Assembly: GCA_047623555.1 (NCBI GenBank)
Contig: JBLHMP010000004.1
Coordinates: forward strand, 1 to 64,000
Length of the DNA: 64,000 nt
Direction of reading: 5' to 3'
DNA from: NORP181 sp047623555
GTDB lineage: Bacteria > Pseudomonadota > Alphaproteobacteria > Rhodobacterales > Rhodobacteraceae
The notes under the pieces were generated by a model. That model was given only the letters and a program-made list of their open reading frames with translations. It was not told the origin of the DNA and searched no databases. This document shows, piece by piece, positions 1 to 8,773 of the stretch. Numbering within the stretch: the stretch's first letter is position 1; every line of letters starts with the position of its first letter. The position numbers were made by a program, and so were the translations under genes.

Positions 1-240
1 GGCGATGTTCACCCCGGCCGCCTCAAGGTCCTCAATGGCCAAAACCAGATGTACGCCATCTGCGGCACGCGCCTCTGTCAGGTCCAGTTCGGTGATTTTT
101 GCATGCGCGACCTGCGCGCGCAGAAAATAGGCGAACAGGGCGCCATCGGGCGCGATATCTTCTAGATACCGCCCTTCGCCGGTCAAAAACCTTGCATCTT
201 CAACCCGAATGACGGGCTGACTTTTACCGAACTTATCCAT
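1..240 (-). CDS. Molybdenum hydroxylase (CoxL/xanthine dehydrogenase-type) large subunit, N-terminal part only
   Basis: Reading the minus strand from the ATG at 240 gives 80 uninterrupted codons that run off the left edge. The segment VEDARFLTGEGRYLEDI at residues 13-29 is the characteristic N-terminus of the molybdopterin-binding large subunit of the xanthine dehydrogenase / CO dehydrogenase / aldehyde oxidase family. That family oxidises small aldehydes, heterocycles or CO at a Mo-pterin centre together with FAD and 2Fe-2S subunits. The substrate cannot be told from 80 residues. The gene is divergent from the DUF819 gene, so 241-403 must hold both promoters. Family assignment is firm; subfamily is open. 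Confidence 0.75.
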   Translation of the reverse strand, partial: MDKFGKSQPVIRVEDARFLTGEGRYLEDIAPDGALFAYFLRAQVAHAKITELDLTEARAADGVHLVLAIEDLEAAGVNIA

Positions 241-403
241 GTGAGCACCTTGCAGTATAATGTTATACGCGACACTAGCCCGCGATTTGCCAATGTCCAT
301 ACGCAGCGTTTTGTGCGCCCACGGTTGGCACTGTCCAAAAGCCCTGCAATCATCATAGGATGTCTGACGTCGAACGCAGGCAAAACCGGCTTGGAGACGA
401 TCA

Positions 404-1552
404 ATGGACGCATCCGCCGCTATCCTGTTTCTTGGCGCTCCTGCATTGATTTTGCTGGTGGTCCATCATGTCGAACTGGCACGAAAACTGGGCACCATCG
501 TTTTGTGTTATGTTGCCGGGATGCAGATCGGGTTGTCCGGGCTGTTGCCCGAGGGCACCAACGCCATCCGCACTTCGGTGACCGAAGCAAGCCTGGGACT
601 GGCGCTGCCATTACTGCTGTTTTCGGTTGATATACAGGCATGGCGGCATGTGGCAGGCCGCGCGATGCTGTCGATGTTTCTGGCCATAACGGCGGTGGTT
701 TTTATCTCAACTGTGTTGTTTTACAGTTTTCAGTCGGGTGGTGTGCAGCAGCCCGAGCATCTGGCAGGCATGGCCGTTGGCATGTACACTGGCGGCCTTG
801 CCAACCTTGGCGCGATCAAACTGGCGTTGGACATTCCTGACACGCGGTATTTGTTGTTTGCTACCATCGATACGGTTGTCGGTGCGCTGTATCTGATTTT
901 TGTGTTGACCATTGCACCGCGCATATTTGGCCGATTTTTGCGGCCTTTCCCGGATCAGTACCGGATCTCTGGCACCATAGCCGCCGACGCGGACAGCTAT
1001 AGTGACCTGCTGCGCCGTGCTGCGTGGCCTGCGATATTGATCGCGTTGATAGCCGCCGGTGTATGCGTCGCGATCGCCGTCACCCTTGCTCCATCGCTGA
1101 AATTTTCATCGCCGCAAATCATGGTAATCGTGCTGCTAACCAGCCTAGGCTTGCTGGCCTCGTTCATCCCAATGATCCGCAATAACCAAGCCGCGCCAAA
1201 AATGGGCATGTATCTGATTTACGTGTTTTCGTTCTGTGTCGCGGCGTCGATGGATTTAAACGCTCTCGCCGGAATGGACTTGTCCATACTAGGATTCGTT
1301 GTCGCCGCCACCTTTGGATCACTGTTGCTGCACGCGCTGCTCTGCCGCCTGTTCAAAATCGACGTCGACACCTTTATCATCACATCCGTGGCGGCGCTGA
1401 TGTCGCCGGCATTTGTGCCGATGGTGGCACGCAGCCTTGGCAACCCGGCTATATTGATGTCAGGCATGACAACCGGAATTCTGGGCTTTGCCATTGGCAA
1501 CTATCTTGGCATCTCGGTGGCCTTGCTGCTTGCATCCGGGGGAACACAATGA
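404..1552 (+). CDS. DUF819 family integral membrane protein
   Basis: The product is 382 residues and almost entirely hydrophobic, with roughly ten predicted membrane segments starting at residue 6. The stretches GMYTGGLANLGAIKLAL (about 126-142) and the C-terminal GMTTGILGFAIGNYLG match the two internal repeats typical of the DUF819 (YjcL-like) family of putative transporters, whose substrate is unknown. The stop codon overlaps the ATG of the next gene by four bases (ATGA), so the two are translationally coupled. This suggests that the membrane protein moves a substrate or product of the downstream PLP enzyme, which is inference only. Confidence 0.8.
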   Translation: MDASAAILFLGAPALILLVVHHVELARKLGTIVLCYVAGMQIGLSGLLPEGTNAIRTSVTEASLGLALPLLLFSVDIQAWRHVAGRAMLSMFLAITAVVFISTVLFYSFQSGGVQQPEHLAGMAVGMYTGGLANLGAIKLALDIPDTRYLLFATIDTVVGALYLIFVLTIAPRIFGRFLRPFPDQYRISGTIAADADSYSDLLRRAAWPAILIALIAAGVCVAIAVTLAPSLKFSSPQIMVIVLLTSLGLLASFIPMIRNNQAAPKMGMYLIYVFSFCVAASMDLNALAGMDLSILGFVVAATFGSLLLHALLCRLFKIDVDTFIITSVAALMSPAFVPMVARSLGNPAILMSGMTTGILGFAIGNYLGISVALLLASGGTQ

Positions 1553-2931
1553 CCCATCAAAGCCTGCCAGCAACCGGGCGCGCGCCCGAAGACGTGCTGT
1601 GTGAGCTAAAGAAATTCGCCAGCGATGACCCCGATTACAAAGACGCGCGCATCTGGAGCCTTGTCTATCATATAGACGAAGCCCACGATGATTTCGCCGC
1701 CGCCGCCTATCGGCAATATTCATCTGCCAACGGCCTGAACCCGGCGGCGTTCCAAAGCCTGAAACGCATGGAAAGCGAAATCATCTCTATGGTCGCGGGC
1801 CTGTTGCATGGCGGCCCGGACACCTGCGGCGTGGTGACGGCGGGCGGCACCGAGAGCTGTCTGATGGCGGTCAAAGCCTATCGCGATCTGGCGCGCAAAC
1901 GCCGTTCTGTAACCCGGCCAAATATGATCATCCCGGCCACAGCACATGTGGCATGGTTCAAGGCGGCGGGCTATTTCGGCGTGCAGGCGCGATTGTTGCC
2001 GATGGACAAAAACCTGAACACCGACATTCGCAAACTGAAACGCATGATCAACCCCAACACAGTGATGATACTGGGCTCGGCCCCGGAATACCCCCATGGC
2101 ACCATTGATCCGATTGCCGAAATGGGCGCCATTGCGGCGGCCCGCGATGTGCCGATGCATGTGGATGCCTGTGTTGGCGGCTTTATCCTGCCGTTTATGG
2201 AGATGAACGGGGCGACATTTCCCGACTGGGATTTCCGGGTGCCGGGTGTCACCTCGATCTCGGCGGATCTGCATAAATACGGCTATACCGCCAAAGGTGC
2301 GTCGACGATCCTGTACCGCAACCTTGACCTGCTAAAGGCGCAAATGTTTGTCTATCAGGATTGGCCGGGCGGCGTGTTCGCCTCGCCTGCCTTGCTGGGC
2401 ACACGACCCGGTGGTGCCTATGCGGCGGCGTGGGCGGTATTGCAAAAAATCGGCATTGATGGCTATCGCGCCTTGGCGGCGCAGACAACCGAGGCGGTCA
2501 ATATCCTGAAAACCGGAATAGCCGGGATTGATGGATTGCATGTTCTGGGCGACCCAAGGGGGCCACTGTTGGCGTTTGGCTCAACCGACCGCAAAGTGAA
2601 CATTTTTGCGGTGGCGGATCAACTCGAAACCAAAGGCTGGGGCGTCAATCGGGTGCAAAACCCGGACGGCATTCATGCGATGGTGACTGCGCAACATCTG
2701 GGCGTTGCCCATCAGTATATTACCGATCTGGCGGCGGCGGTAAAAACCGTGCGCGCCAACCCCGATCTGGCCAAAATCGGCGGTGCCGCGACCTACGGAA
2801 TGATGGCGCATGTGCCCCTGCGCGGCATGGTCAAAGCCAAAGTTCTGGACGTATTCGCCGAAATGTACCGCGCTGGGGGGGGCAGTTGCACCTGGAAGAG
2901 AACGCAAACCCGCCACTGCCGGAACGCTTGA
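1549..2931 (+). CDS. PLP-dependent lyase/decarboxylase, sphingosine-1-phosphate lyase-like, C-terminus frameshifted
   Basis: A fold-type I PLP enzyme of the group II decarboxylase / sphingosine-1-phosphate lyase family. Visible are the phosphate-binding TAGGTESCLMAVKAYR (97-112), the conserved HVDACVGGF (204-212) with the Asp that contacts the PLP ring, and the Schiff-base lysine K243 in DLHKYGYTAKG. The annotated reading frame ends in a basic, cysteine-rich tail that does not look like the family. Adding one G (or removing two) in the G8 run at 2875-2882 gives instead GGQLHLEENANPPLPERL and a stop at 2967-2969, a far more natural tail. The gene overlaps the DUF819 gene by ATGA. The catalytic core is intact; the real substrate (phosphorylated sphingoid base or an amino acid) is unknown. 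Confidence 0.8.
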   Translation: MTHQSLPATGRAPEDVLCELKKFASDDPDYKDARIWSLVYHIDEAHDDFAAAAYRQYSSANGLNPAAFQSLKRMESEIISMVAGLLHGGPDTCGVVTAGGTESCLMAVKAYRDLARKRRSVTRPNMIIPATAHVAWFKAAGYFGVQARLLPMDKNLNTDIRKLKRMINPNTVMILGSAPEYPHGTIDPIAEMGAIAAARDVPMHVDACVGGFILPFMEMNGATFPDWDFRVPGVTSISADLHKYGYTAKGASTILYRNLDLLKAQMFVYQDWPGGVFASPALLGTRPGGAYAAAWAVLQKIGIDGYRALAAQTTEAVNILKTGIAGIDGLHVLGDPRGPLLAFGSTDRKVNIFAVADQLETKGWGVNRVQNPDGIHAMVTAQHLGVAHQYITDLAAAVKTVRANPDLAKIGGAATYGMMAHVPLRGMVKAKVLDVFAEMYRAGGGSCTWKRTQTRHCRNA

Positions 2932-2976
2932 TGGCGAAATACGTGCAATGGCGCGCGAAACGCGGTTAACGCGGGA

Positions 2977-3702
2977 TCATCCCAGTCTGTTGGCCAAACT
3001 GCACGATTGCAGCAACAAATACCGCATTCCGGTTGGCGGAACGGTATTGACCCGCAGGCGGCAACCATAGGCATCACTGAGCACGGTATCGACCAAAACA
3101 TCCGCAGGCGATCCATCGGCGGCAACCAATCCTGATTTCGCAAGCAGATCATTTAATGGCGGTAGAACAACTTCGCCGAGAGAAATCCCGAGACGTGTGG
3201 TCTGATTGCACAATAGCTGCATATTGTTCGCGGTGGTCTTTGAGGGTTCAGCATATTCCGCCTCTGCACTTCCAAGTGTATTGAGTTTCGTCTGCAACCA
3301 TGGCCAGCATATCAGGCATCAACTGCATGTTGTTCAGTAACTTGTTCCGTTCGCGCGCTTCATCACCGAAAATTTGCGTCATAGTTGAAGACCTAATCAG
3401 CGCAGGTAATTCATTCAAGCGGCGAAGCACGTCAAGAGTTGTACCAACCGCATCCTCTTGCATCGAACGGCAACCTGTGCTGATTCCAACCCAAGAAATT
3501 GCATCGCTGCCCTCTGTTTAGGCGTAGATGCAGCCCCCTTACCTAGCGCACGCCCCATGTTCCGAAATGATGTTCCACCCGCACCCGCAGCAATCATTGC
3601 CGCGCCAATTGCAAGTGTTTCAGCAGGATCAAAACCAAATGTTTGTCCTGAAGCCCTGCCCGATTCAAGAAATTCAACGTCTGATCGGCTCGCGCAGCAG
3701 AG
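2977..3702 (-). pseudogene. Phage tail tape-measure protein (TP901 type), decayed fragment
   Basis: Three overlapping minus-strand frames can be stitched into one protein. 3415-3702 gives SGQTFGFDPAETLAIGA then MIAAGAGGTSFRNMGRALG, 3248-3463 gives DVLRRLNELP with MTQIFGDEARERNKLLNN, and 2977-3297 gives TANNMQLLCNQTTRLGISLG then LPPLNDLLAKSG. This order and these motifs match the TP901 core of phage tail tape-measure proteins, which set tail length and are threaded through the tail tube. At least two frameshifts separate the pieces. The ends are cut off by the lyase gene on one side and by the integrase remnant on the other. It is non-functional phage debris. Confidence 0.6.
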
Positions 3703-4588
3703 TTGTTAGACAAGTGGTTTATCGCAATTATGTGCGCTCAGATACGTTTAAATCACTCAGTTCCGGGTACAGAAAGATATTGCACAGCCACGCTGATAAC
3801 ATCATGGCAACTGGTGGCAATGTGCCCATCTCTCAGATCGGAACAAAACATAACCGTAAAGACAGGGCAGAATGACCACCAATCCTGCCCGGCAAAGATT
3901 AAAGACGTGGCGCGCAATCATGGCCTACGCTTTCCGTAAGGGCGAAATTGAAGACGACTCGTCGCGAGTAATAAGCCAGCGCAAATCGCGCAAGCCAGTT
4001 AAGCACATTCCTTGGTTGGTCAGCGATGTTGCCGCGTTTCGAAAACAGTGGGCTTCAGGAACGCGACAGCGCCTTGCGATGGAGATATAGCATTATACTG
4101 GCGCGCGGATAAGTGACTGCGTACGCCTTGGTCCAGGTATGGTGCCCCTCGACGGTTGGCTATCTTTTACACAGCAAAAAACAGGTGGGGACGTGTCGAT
4201 CCCGTTTGATAGAGCACTGCCAGATTTTGCAAATCCTGATGATCTCGACCACTTAGTGCAGTCTTTAAGTGCGCGTGGTGATCGACACATGACGTCGCTG
4301 ACAACCGTCCACGGTTCGGCACGATCAGAAAAGGCGGCAAGTAACTGGTTTTCAGATGCGTGCCGGAAAGCTGGATTGAAGGGTGCAGACCGCCAAACAG
4401 CCCACGGTTTACGTTCAGCATGTGCGATCAGATTGGCCGAAGGTGGAGCGACGCCACACCAAATCGGGGCATGGACCAGCCACGAATCCCTGAAAGAGAT
4501 AGAGGAATACACCAGAGGTGTGAGCCGCAAGAAGTTGCTTTCCTGGACCGAAGCAAGAACACAAATTGTTCAGGTCAAAAAGTCCTGA
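3703..4588 (+). pseudogene. Tyrosine recombinase (phage integrase), broken by frameshift and amber stop
   Basis: The C-terminal catalytic domain is clear: YTGARISDCVRLG carries the first Arg, HGLRSACAIRLAEGGA the His-x-x-Arg box, and SLKEIEEYTRG the nucleophilic Tyr. Upstream, MTTNPARQRLKTWRAIMAYA is the core-binding domain and SDTFKSLSSGYRKIL a preceding helix. The frame changes at about 3871 (one base missing before the ATG of MTTNPA). It is then stopped by an in-frame TAG at 4088-4090 before resuming in the same frame to the natural stop at 4588. The N-terminus is lost where it abuts the tape-measure fragment. The position just upstream of tRNA-Arg fits integration into that tRNA. Confidence 0.75.
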
Positions 4589-4636
4589 ACAAAATCGCCA
4601 TGTAGTGTATTATTTTTACACAACCTAATTTTATAG

Positions 4637-4713
4637 TGGTGCACCGAAAGGGATTCGAACCCCTGGCCCCCTGATTCGTAGTCAGGTACTCTATCCAGCT
4701 GAGCTATCGGTGC
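4637..4713 (-). tRNA. tRNA-Arg (anticodon ACG)
   Basis: The minus strand gives a complete cloverleaf of 77 nt including an encoded CCA. The acceptor stem is GCACCGA paired with TCGGTGC, the anticodon stem CCTGA/TCAGG holds the loop CTACGAA, and the T arm has TTCGAAT. Anticodon ACG (read as inosine-CG) decodes CGU, CGC and CGA arginine codons. The broken integrase ends 48 bp to the left of the tRNA 3' end, so this gene is the likely former prophage attachment site. No second copy of the tRNA 3' end was noticed at the other side of the debris. Confidence 0.95.
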
Positions 4714-4766
4714 ACTAAGAGGGCGTTTAGACCGAGTGCGCGACCATTGCAACCCGCAATCTGTAG

Positions 4767-6155
4767 CTAAATTGTACCATCGTCTTTTGGCAGGCAAATC
4801 TCAAACGCGGTGCCCTCGGGGCCGGTGCGCATCAGCGTCAATGTACCACCATGTCCGCGTATTAATTCCGCCGAAATGGCAAGGCCAAGACCCGAGCCAC
4901 CTTTGCGTGCACCGCCTTGGAAAGGCGTGAATAAATGTTCCTGCGCGCGCGCAGGAAGGCCGGGGCCAGTATCGCTAACGGTGATCCACCAGCTTTGGTC
5001 GTCTTCATGGGCCGAGACCGTGATCGTGGCGGGTTTATTTGTAGCCATAATCGCCTGACGGGCATTGCGCACAAGGTTGAGAATCACCCGAAACATCTGT
5101 TCGGGATCTCCGCGCACAACCAAATTTGGTTCGATATCTAACGCCATCGACACACAGGTGTTTTCAACCACCAGTTTTTCGCTGTCGATCACGTCGTCAA
5201 CCACATTGGCCAATGGGAACAATGTTAACGTCGGCGCGGCCTCTTCGGCGCGGCCAAAGGCCAGCGTGCTTTCACACAATGACACCGCGCGGGTGATCGA
5301 GTTGACCAGTTTGGGTGCAAGACGGCGCACCAACGGATCTTCGCTCAGCTCAATGCGGTCCGTAAACAAAACAGCGCTGGTCAGGATATTGCGCAAATCA
5401 TGGCTAACCCGCGCCACAGCCCCGCCCAATTGGGCAAGACGTTCTTTCTGCCGCAACGCCTGTGTCAGTTCGATCTGCAACTGCTGCAACGCCTCTTCGG
5501 CCTCGCGCAATTCTTTGACGCCAGCCGAGGGTTGGATGATGCCGCGCGCGTCTTCGGGGGCAGCGGCATAGCGTTTCATATAGCCAACCACGCCTTTGAT
5601 CGGGCGCACCAGAAGCACCCGCACTGCCGCGAACAACAACACCGCCGTGAATATCGAAATCACCGCCGATAGCACCAGAATACGCACGCCATAATCGATC
5701 ATCGCCATGCGCATTGGCGCCGTTTCCATGGTGATTTCGATCAGCAGACCGGCCTCGCGTACCGGCGCGCCAATGACGCGAATAATTTCGTTTTCGGGTT
5801 CGATCATCCGGGCCATGGCATCGCGGATCAGCATCATGGCACCGGGCTTGCGCAGATCAAACGTACTGGAAATTGGTTTCGGAATCGGCGACGACAACAT
5901 CAGCTGGCGCAATTCATCCCGGCGCAGAACCACGTTAAAGACGCCGGCATTTTCCAGCAACTCGGCCTCAAGTTCGGTTTCCAGCATATCATCAGCCAGC
6001 AACGCCAGCGAGGCGATCTGGGCGCGTTCCAACCGGTTCAGCAGATAATCTTCGCGGAACCGCGCAATCGAAGGCACAAAAATCAACACCTCGGCCAGCA
6101 TCACAAAGACGGTGGTCAGGATCAGAAGTCGGCCAGACAGCGTGTTCAGCATCAA
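4767..6155 (-). CDS. Membrane sensor histidine kinase with HAMP domain
   Basis: The 462-residue product has two membrane helices (about 9-30 and 158-181) bracketing a periplasmic region of about 125 residues, followed by a HAMP linker and a coiled coil (about 212-245). The kinase core shows an H-box with the phosphoaccepting H252 in VSHDLRNIL, an N-box NLVRNARQAI, a G1 box DTGPGLP and a G2 box GSGLGLAI. No response regulator gene adjoins it. It is the last gene of a minus-strand operon, 12 bp after the oxidoreductase gene, which suggests that it senses something linked to that redox or membrane function. The partner regulator is unknown. Confidence 0.88.
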   Translation of the reverse strand: MMLNTLSGRLLILTTVFVMLAEVLIFVPSIARFREDYLLNRLERAQIASLALLADDMLETELEAELLENAGVFNVVLRRDELRQLMLSSPIPKPISSTFDLRKPGAMMLIRDAMARMIEPENEIIRVIGAPVREAGLLIEITMETAPMRMAMIDYGVRILVLSAVISIFTAVLLFAAVRVLLVRPIKGVVGYMKRYAAAPEDARGIIQPSAGVKELREAEEALQQLQIELTQALRQKERLAQLGGAVARVSHDLRNILTSAVLFTDRIELSEDPLVRRLAPKLVNSITRAVSLCESTLAFGRAEEAAPTLTLFPLANVVDDVIDSEKLVVENTCVSMALDIEPNLVVRGDPEQMFRVILNLVRNARQAIMATNKPATITVSAHEDDQSWWITVSDTGPGLPARAQEHLFTPFQGGARKGGSGLGLAISAELIRGHGGTLTLMRTGPEGTAFEICLPKDDGTI

Positions 6156-6167
6156 AAGCCTTTCAAG

Positions 6168-7586
6168 TCAGGGCAGCCATTTCTGGACAAACCCGACAAC
6201 GCGTTTGACCATCTGATTATCAAACAGTCTGGGTGTGAAATAGGCCCCCGCAGCCCGTTTGTTAACCTCTCCAATAGTTGGGTAAGGCGAAATCATCGCG
6301 GCGACCTGGCTCATCTTTAGGTTATTGGCCAATGCCAACGCCCAAAGCCCAATCGATTCCCCAGCCAGATGGCCGACAATCGACACGCCAACGGGGCGGC
6401 CTTTGACCACCATGACCTTGATCTGACCTTTGGTTTTACGCTCGGCAATGGCCCGGTCATTGTGCAGCAATTCAAACCGGGCAATTTCCATTTTGTCGCC
6501 ATAGGTCGCGCGCGCCTGCGCCTCGGTCATGCCGACCTGCGCCAGTTCCGGGTCGGTATAGGTTGCCCATGGGATATGGCCGGTCTTGGCCTTGGACGGC
6601 AGACCAAACAGGATGGATTTTATGACCACCCCAGCGTGATATCCGGCCACATGGGTGAATTGCAGCCCGCCCGCAACGTCGCCAATGGCATAGATCTTTT
6701 TGTTGCTGGTACGCAGGCTGGCATCGACGGTAATGCCATGCCGCGTGGCGTCGATGCCAGCGGCCTCAAGGTTCAGCCGGTCGGTATTGGTCTTACGCCC
6801 CACCGCCATCAGCAGATGCGAGCCGTCAAACACCTGCCCGTCCTTGCATTCGATGCGAATCGCCCCCGCCTGACCGCTGATTTGGGCGGCCAAGGCGTCT
6901 TCGGCGATCACAACACCTTCGGCGCGCAAACTGTCCAGAACCACCGCGGCCAGTTCCGGGTCATCATTGCCCAGCGCCTTGACGCCTTCGATAACGGTGA
7001 CCTTGCTGCCCAGCCGAATATGCGCCTGCGCCATTTCCATGCCAATCGGGCCACCGCCGACGATCAGCAGATGTTCGGGCTGCTCGCGCAGATCAAACAG
7101 GGTTTCATTGGTTAGGTATGGCACATCCGCCAGCCCCGGAATCGGCGGCACCAACGGTGACGACCCAGTGGCGATGACGATGCGGCGCGCGGAGATAACA
7201 TCCCCCCCGGCCTGCACCTGATTGGGTGATATAAAATGGCCGAATTCGCGGATCACACGGATGCCAAAGCCCTCAAACCGCTCTTGGCTGTCCACCGGCG
7301 CAATCTGGGCGATAACCCCGGCCACATGTTCCATCACCGCCGCGTAATCCACCGTGGGGGTCACATCGGCGACACCATAGGTGCCGGAATGCGCCTGCCC
7401 ATAGGCAGCTTTGGCCGCTGCGATCAATGCTTTGGACGGAACACAGCCATAGTTCAGGCAATCGCCGCCCATCTTGTGCCCCTCAAGCAGCACAACATCA
7501 GCCCCCATCTGGCTGGCCCCGGCGGCAAATGAAAGCCCACCTGACCCGGCGCCTATCACCAGAACATCTGTTTTAATCTCACTCAT
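6168..7586 (-). CDS. FAD-dependent pyridine nucleotide-disulphide oxidoreductase (dihydrolipoamide dehydrogenase/mercuric reductase-like)
   Basis: The 472-residue flavoprotein begins with the FAD-binding GAGSGGLSFAAG (12-23). Next comes the redox disulphide C43/C48 in GGDCLNYGCVPSKA, a second dinucleotide motif VGGGPIGMEMAQAH, the FAD-contacting YAIGDVAGG, and a C-terminal dimerisation domain with the His-containing active-site loop replaced by ISPYPTIGE. It is therefore class I, like lipoamide dehydrogenase or mercuric reductase. It lacks the extra N-terminal metal-binding domain and C-terminal Cys pair of true MerA. The ATG overlaps the stop of the TVP38-like gene. This pairing of TVP38-type and MerA-like genes is recurrent in bacteria; the substrate is unproven. 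Confidence 0.88.
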   Translation of the reverse strand: MSEIKTDVLVIGAGSGGLSFAAGASQMGADVVLLEGHKMGGDCLNYGCVPSKALIAAAKAAYGQAHSGTYGVADVTPTVDYAAVMEHVAGVIAQIAPVDSQERFEGFGIRVIREFGHFISPNQVQAGGDVISARRIVIATGSSPLVPPIPGLADVPYLTNETLFDLREQPEHLLIVGGGPIGMEMAQAHIRLGSKVTVIEGVKALGNDDPELAAVVLDSLRAEGVVIAEDALAAQISGQAGAIRIECKDGQVFDGSHLLMAVGRKTNTDRLNLEAAGIDATRHGITVDASLRTSNKKIYAIGDVAGGLQFTHVAGYHAGVVIKSILFGLPSKAKTGHIPWATYTDPELAQVGMTEAQARATYGDKMEIARFELLHNDRAIAERKTKGQIKVMVVKGRPVGVSIVGHLAGESIGLWALALANNLKMSQVAAMISPYPTIGEVNKRAAGAYFTPRLFDNQMVKRVVGFVQKWLP

Positions 7587-8328
7587 TGGGTTTTGTCTCT
7601 TTCCGGGCGCGCACCGCTTTGATCACAATGGGCAAAGCCGCCAACGCGCACAAGCCAAGGATCGGGCCGATTATATGCGGCTCCCACAACAACGACAGAT
7701 CCGGCGATTCGCCGCGATCAAACACTTCGCCCAGGCCGACGCCGATTGAGGTGAACACCGTGCTTCCGGGAATGATTCCTAACGCTGTGGTCCACAAAAA
7801 GTTGCGAAATTTCACCCCAACCAGGGCGGGCAACAGGTTGGCGACAAAAAACGGCACCGCCGGGACCAGGCGCAGCAGAAACAGCACGCTGACTTCATTG
7901 TCCCGCAGACCATCGCGAATCTGGCGCAATGTGCCCTCAGAGGCATCCAACTTTGCCGACAGCGACGCGCCCAGCCCCCACCGCGTCGCCAAAAAAATCA
8001 CCGCAGCCCCCAAGGTCGCGGACACAGCGCTGGTGGCGGTTCCGGCCCACAGGCCAAACAAAAAACCGCCGGTGACGGTTGCAACGGCAGCGCCGGGCAG
8101 AGAAAACGATACAATCAGCACGTAGATCGCGGCGAATGCCAGAATCATCAGACCATAGTTTTGGTCGCGAAACGCCAACAAGGCCTCGCGATTATCGCGC
8201 AAGGTTTCAAAACTCAGGTAATCGCCAAGAGTAAAGGCACCGATTACGGCAACGCCAAGGATCGCCAGAAAAGGCACATGCCGCAGTTTGCTGGGGTTAG
8301 AAGAATCGGCCATCATCTGGTTCCGCAA
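7579..8328 (-). CDS. TVP38/TMEM64 (DedA superfamily) membrane protein
   Basis: The 249-residue product has about six membrane segments. The core motif PGAAVATVTGGFLFGLWAG is followed by FLLRLVPAVPFFVANLLPAL, the two hallmarks of the SNARE-associated / VTT domain. Relatives act as lipid scramblases or in membrane homeostasis. The first gene of the operon TVP38 - flavoprotein - sensor kinase, it overlaps the flavoprotein start by eight bases. The start at 8328 is the upstream of closely spaced Met codons (M1, M5, M6); the others remain possible. Confidence 0.85.
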   Translation of the reverse strand: MRNQMMADSSNPSKLRHVPFLAILGVAVIGAFTLGDYLSFETLRDNREALLAFRDQNYGLMILAFAAIYVLIVSFSLPGAAVATVTGGFLFGLWAGTATSAVSATLGAAVIFLATRWGLGASLSAKLDASEGTLRQIRDGLRDNEVSVLFLLRLVPAVPFFVANLLPALVGVKFRNFLWTTALGIIPGSTVFTSIGVGLGEVFDRGESPDLSLLWEPHIIGPILGLCALAALPIVIKAVRARKETKPNE

Positions 8329-8515
8329 TTAGGGTTAGTTTGTACTGTTCTTTACATGCACCCAACGCGACCCAAGCAATAGAGCGTTCACGACCCGTTG
8401 ATGCAAAGACTGGTTTTTGTGAGGAAAACCACGTTAAAAAGCGGTCATTGCAACATTTCCCCGATGCAAGCGGCGGAATTGTTGCAATTCAGGGCCGAAT
8501 TGCGGCCTGTGGGGT

Positions 8516-8544
8516 TTGACTTAGTCCGACTCCCCAAGTAGAGA
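8516..8544 (+). promoter_or_regulatory. Probable sigma-70 promoter of rpmH-rnpA-yidD
   Basis: A -35 element TTGACT (8516-8521) and a -10-like TAGAGA (8539-8544) are separated by 17 bp, about 70 bp upstream of the rpmH ATG. The spacer contains CGACTCCCCA, which is also in the spacer of the rpsL promoter at 53981-54009. The match supports the call and suggests a shared ribosomal promoter class. Confidence 0.55.
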
Positions 8545-8615
8545 CCGGGCTTGAAATTACCACATGGGACGGCGATTGTGCGCTACTCCCCAATCGAATT
8601 ACTGGAGACGGAGCG

Positions 8616-8750
8616 ATGAAACGCACCTTTCAACCCTCGAACCTTGTCCGCAAACGGCGCCATGGTTTTCGTTCGCGTATGTCCACCAAAGCTGGGCGTA
8701 AGATTTTGAATGCGCGCCGTGCACACGGTCGTAAGTCTCTGAGCGCTTAA
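8616..8750 (+). CDS. rpmH: Ribosomal protein bL34
   Basis: A 44-codon gene starting ATG AAA CGC ACC TTT and coding for MKRTFQPSNLVRKRRHGFRS followed by the arginine-rich tail ending RAHGRKSLSA, which is the canonical length and sequence of L34 in the large ribosomal subunit. A GGAG ribosome-binding site lies just upstream. It heads the classic rpmH-rnpA-yidD order, with the rnpA start 23 bp downstream. The gene is too short for a generous ORF cut-off but is unambiguous. Confidence 0.98.
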   Translation: MKRTFQPSNLVRKRRHGFRSRMSTKAGRKILNARRAHGRKSLSA

Positions 8751-8773
8751 GGCGTTCAAGAAGACTGTCAGAC

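Noticed and set aside
241..630. A 129-codon plus-strand frame overlapping the start of the DUF819 gene
   Set aside because: It lies in another frame over the strongly supported membrane protein start and has no motif.
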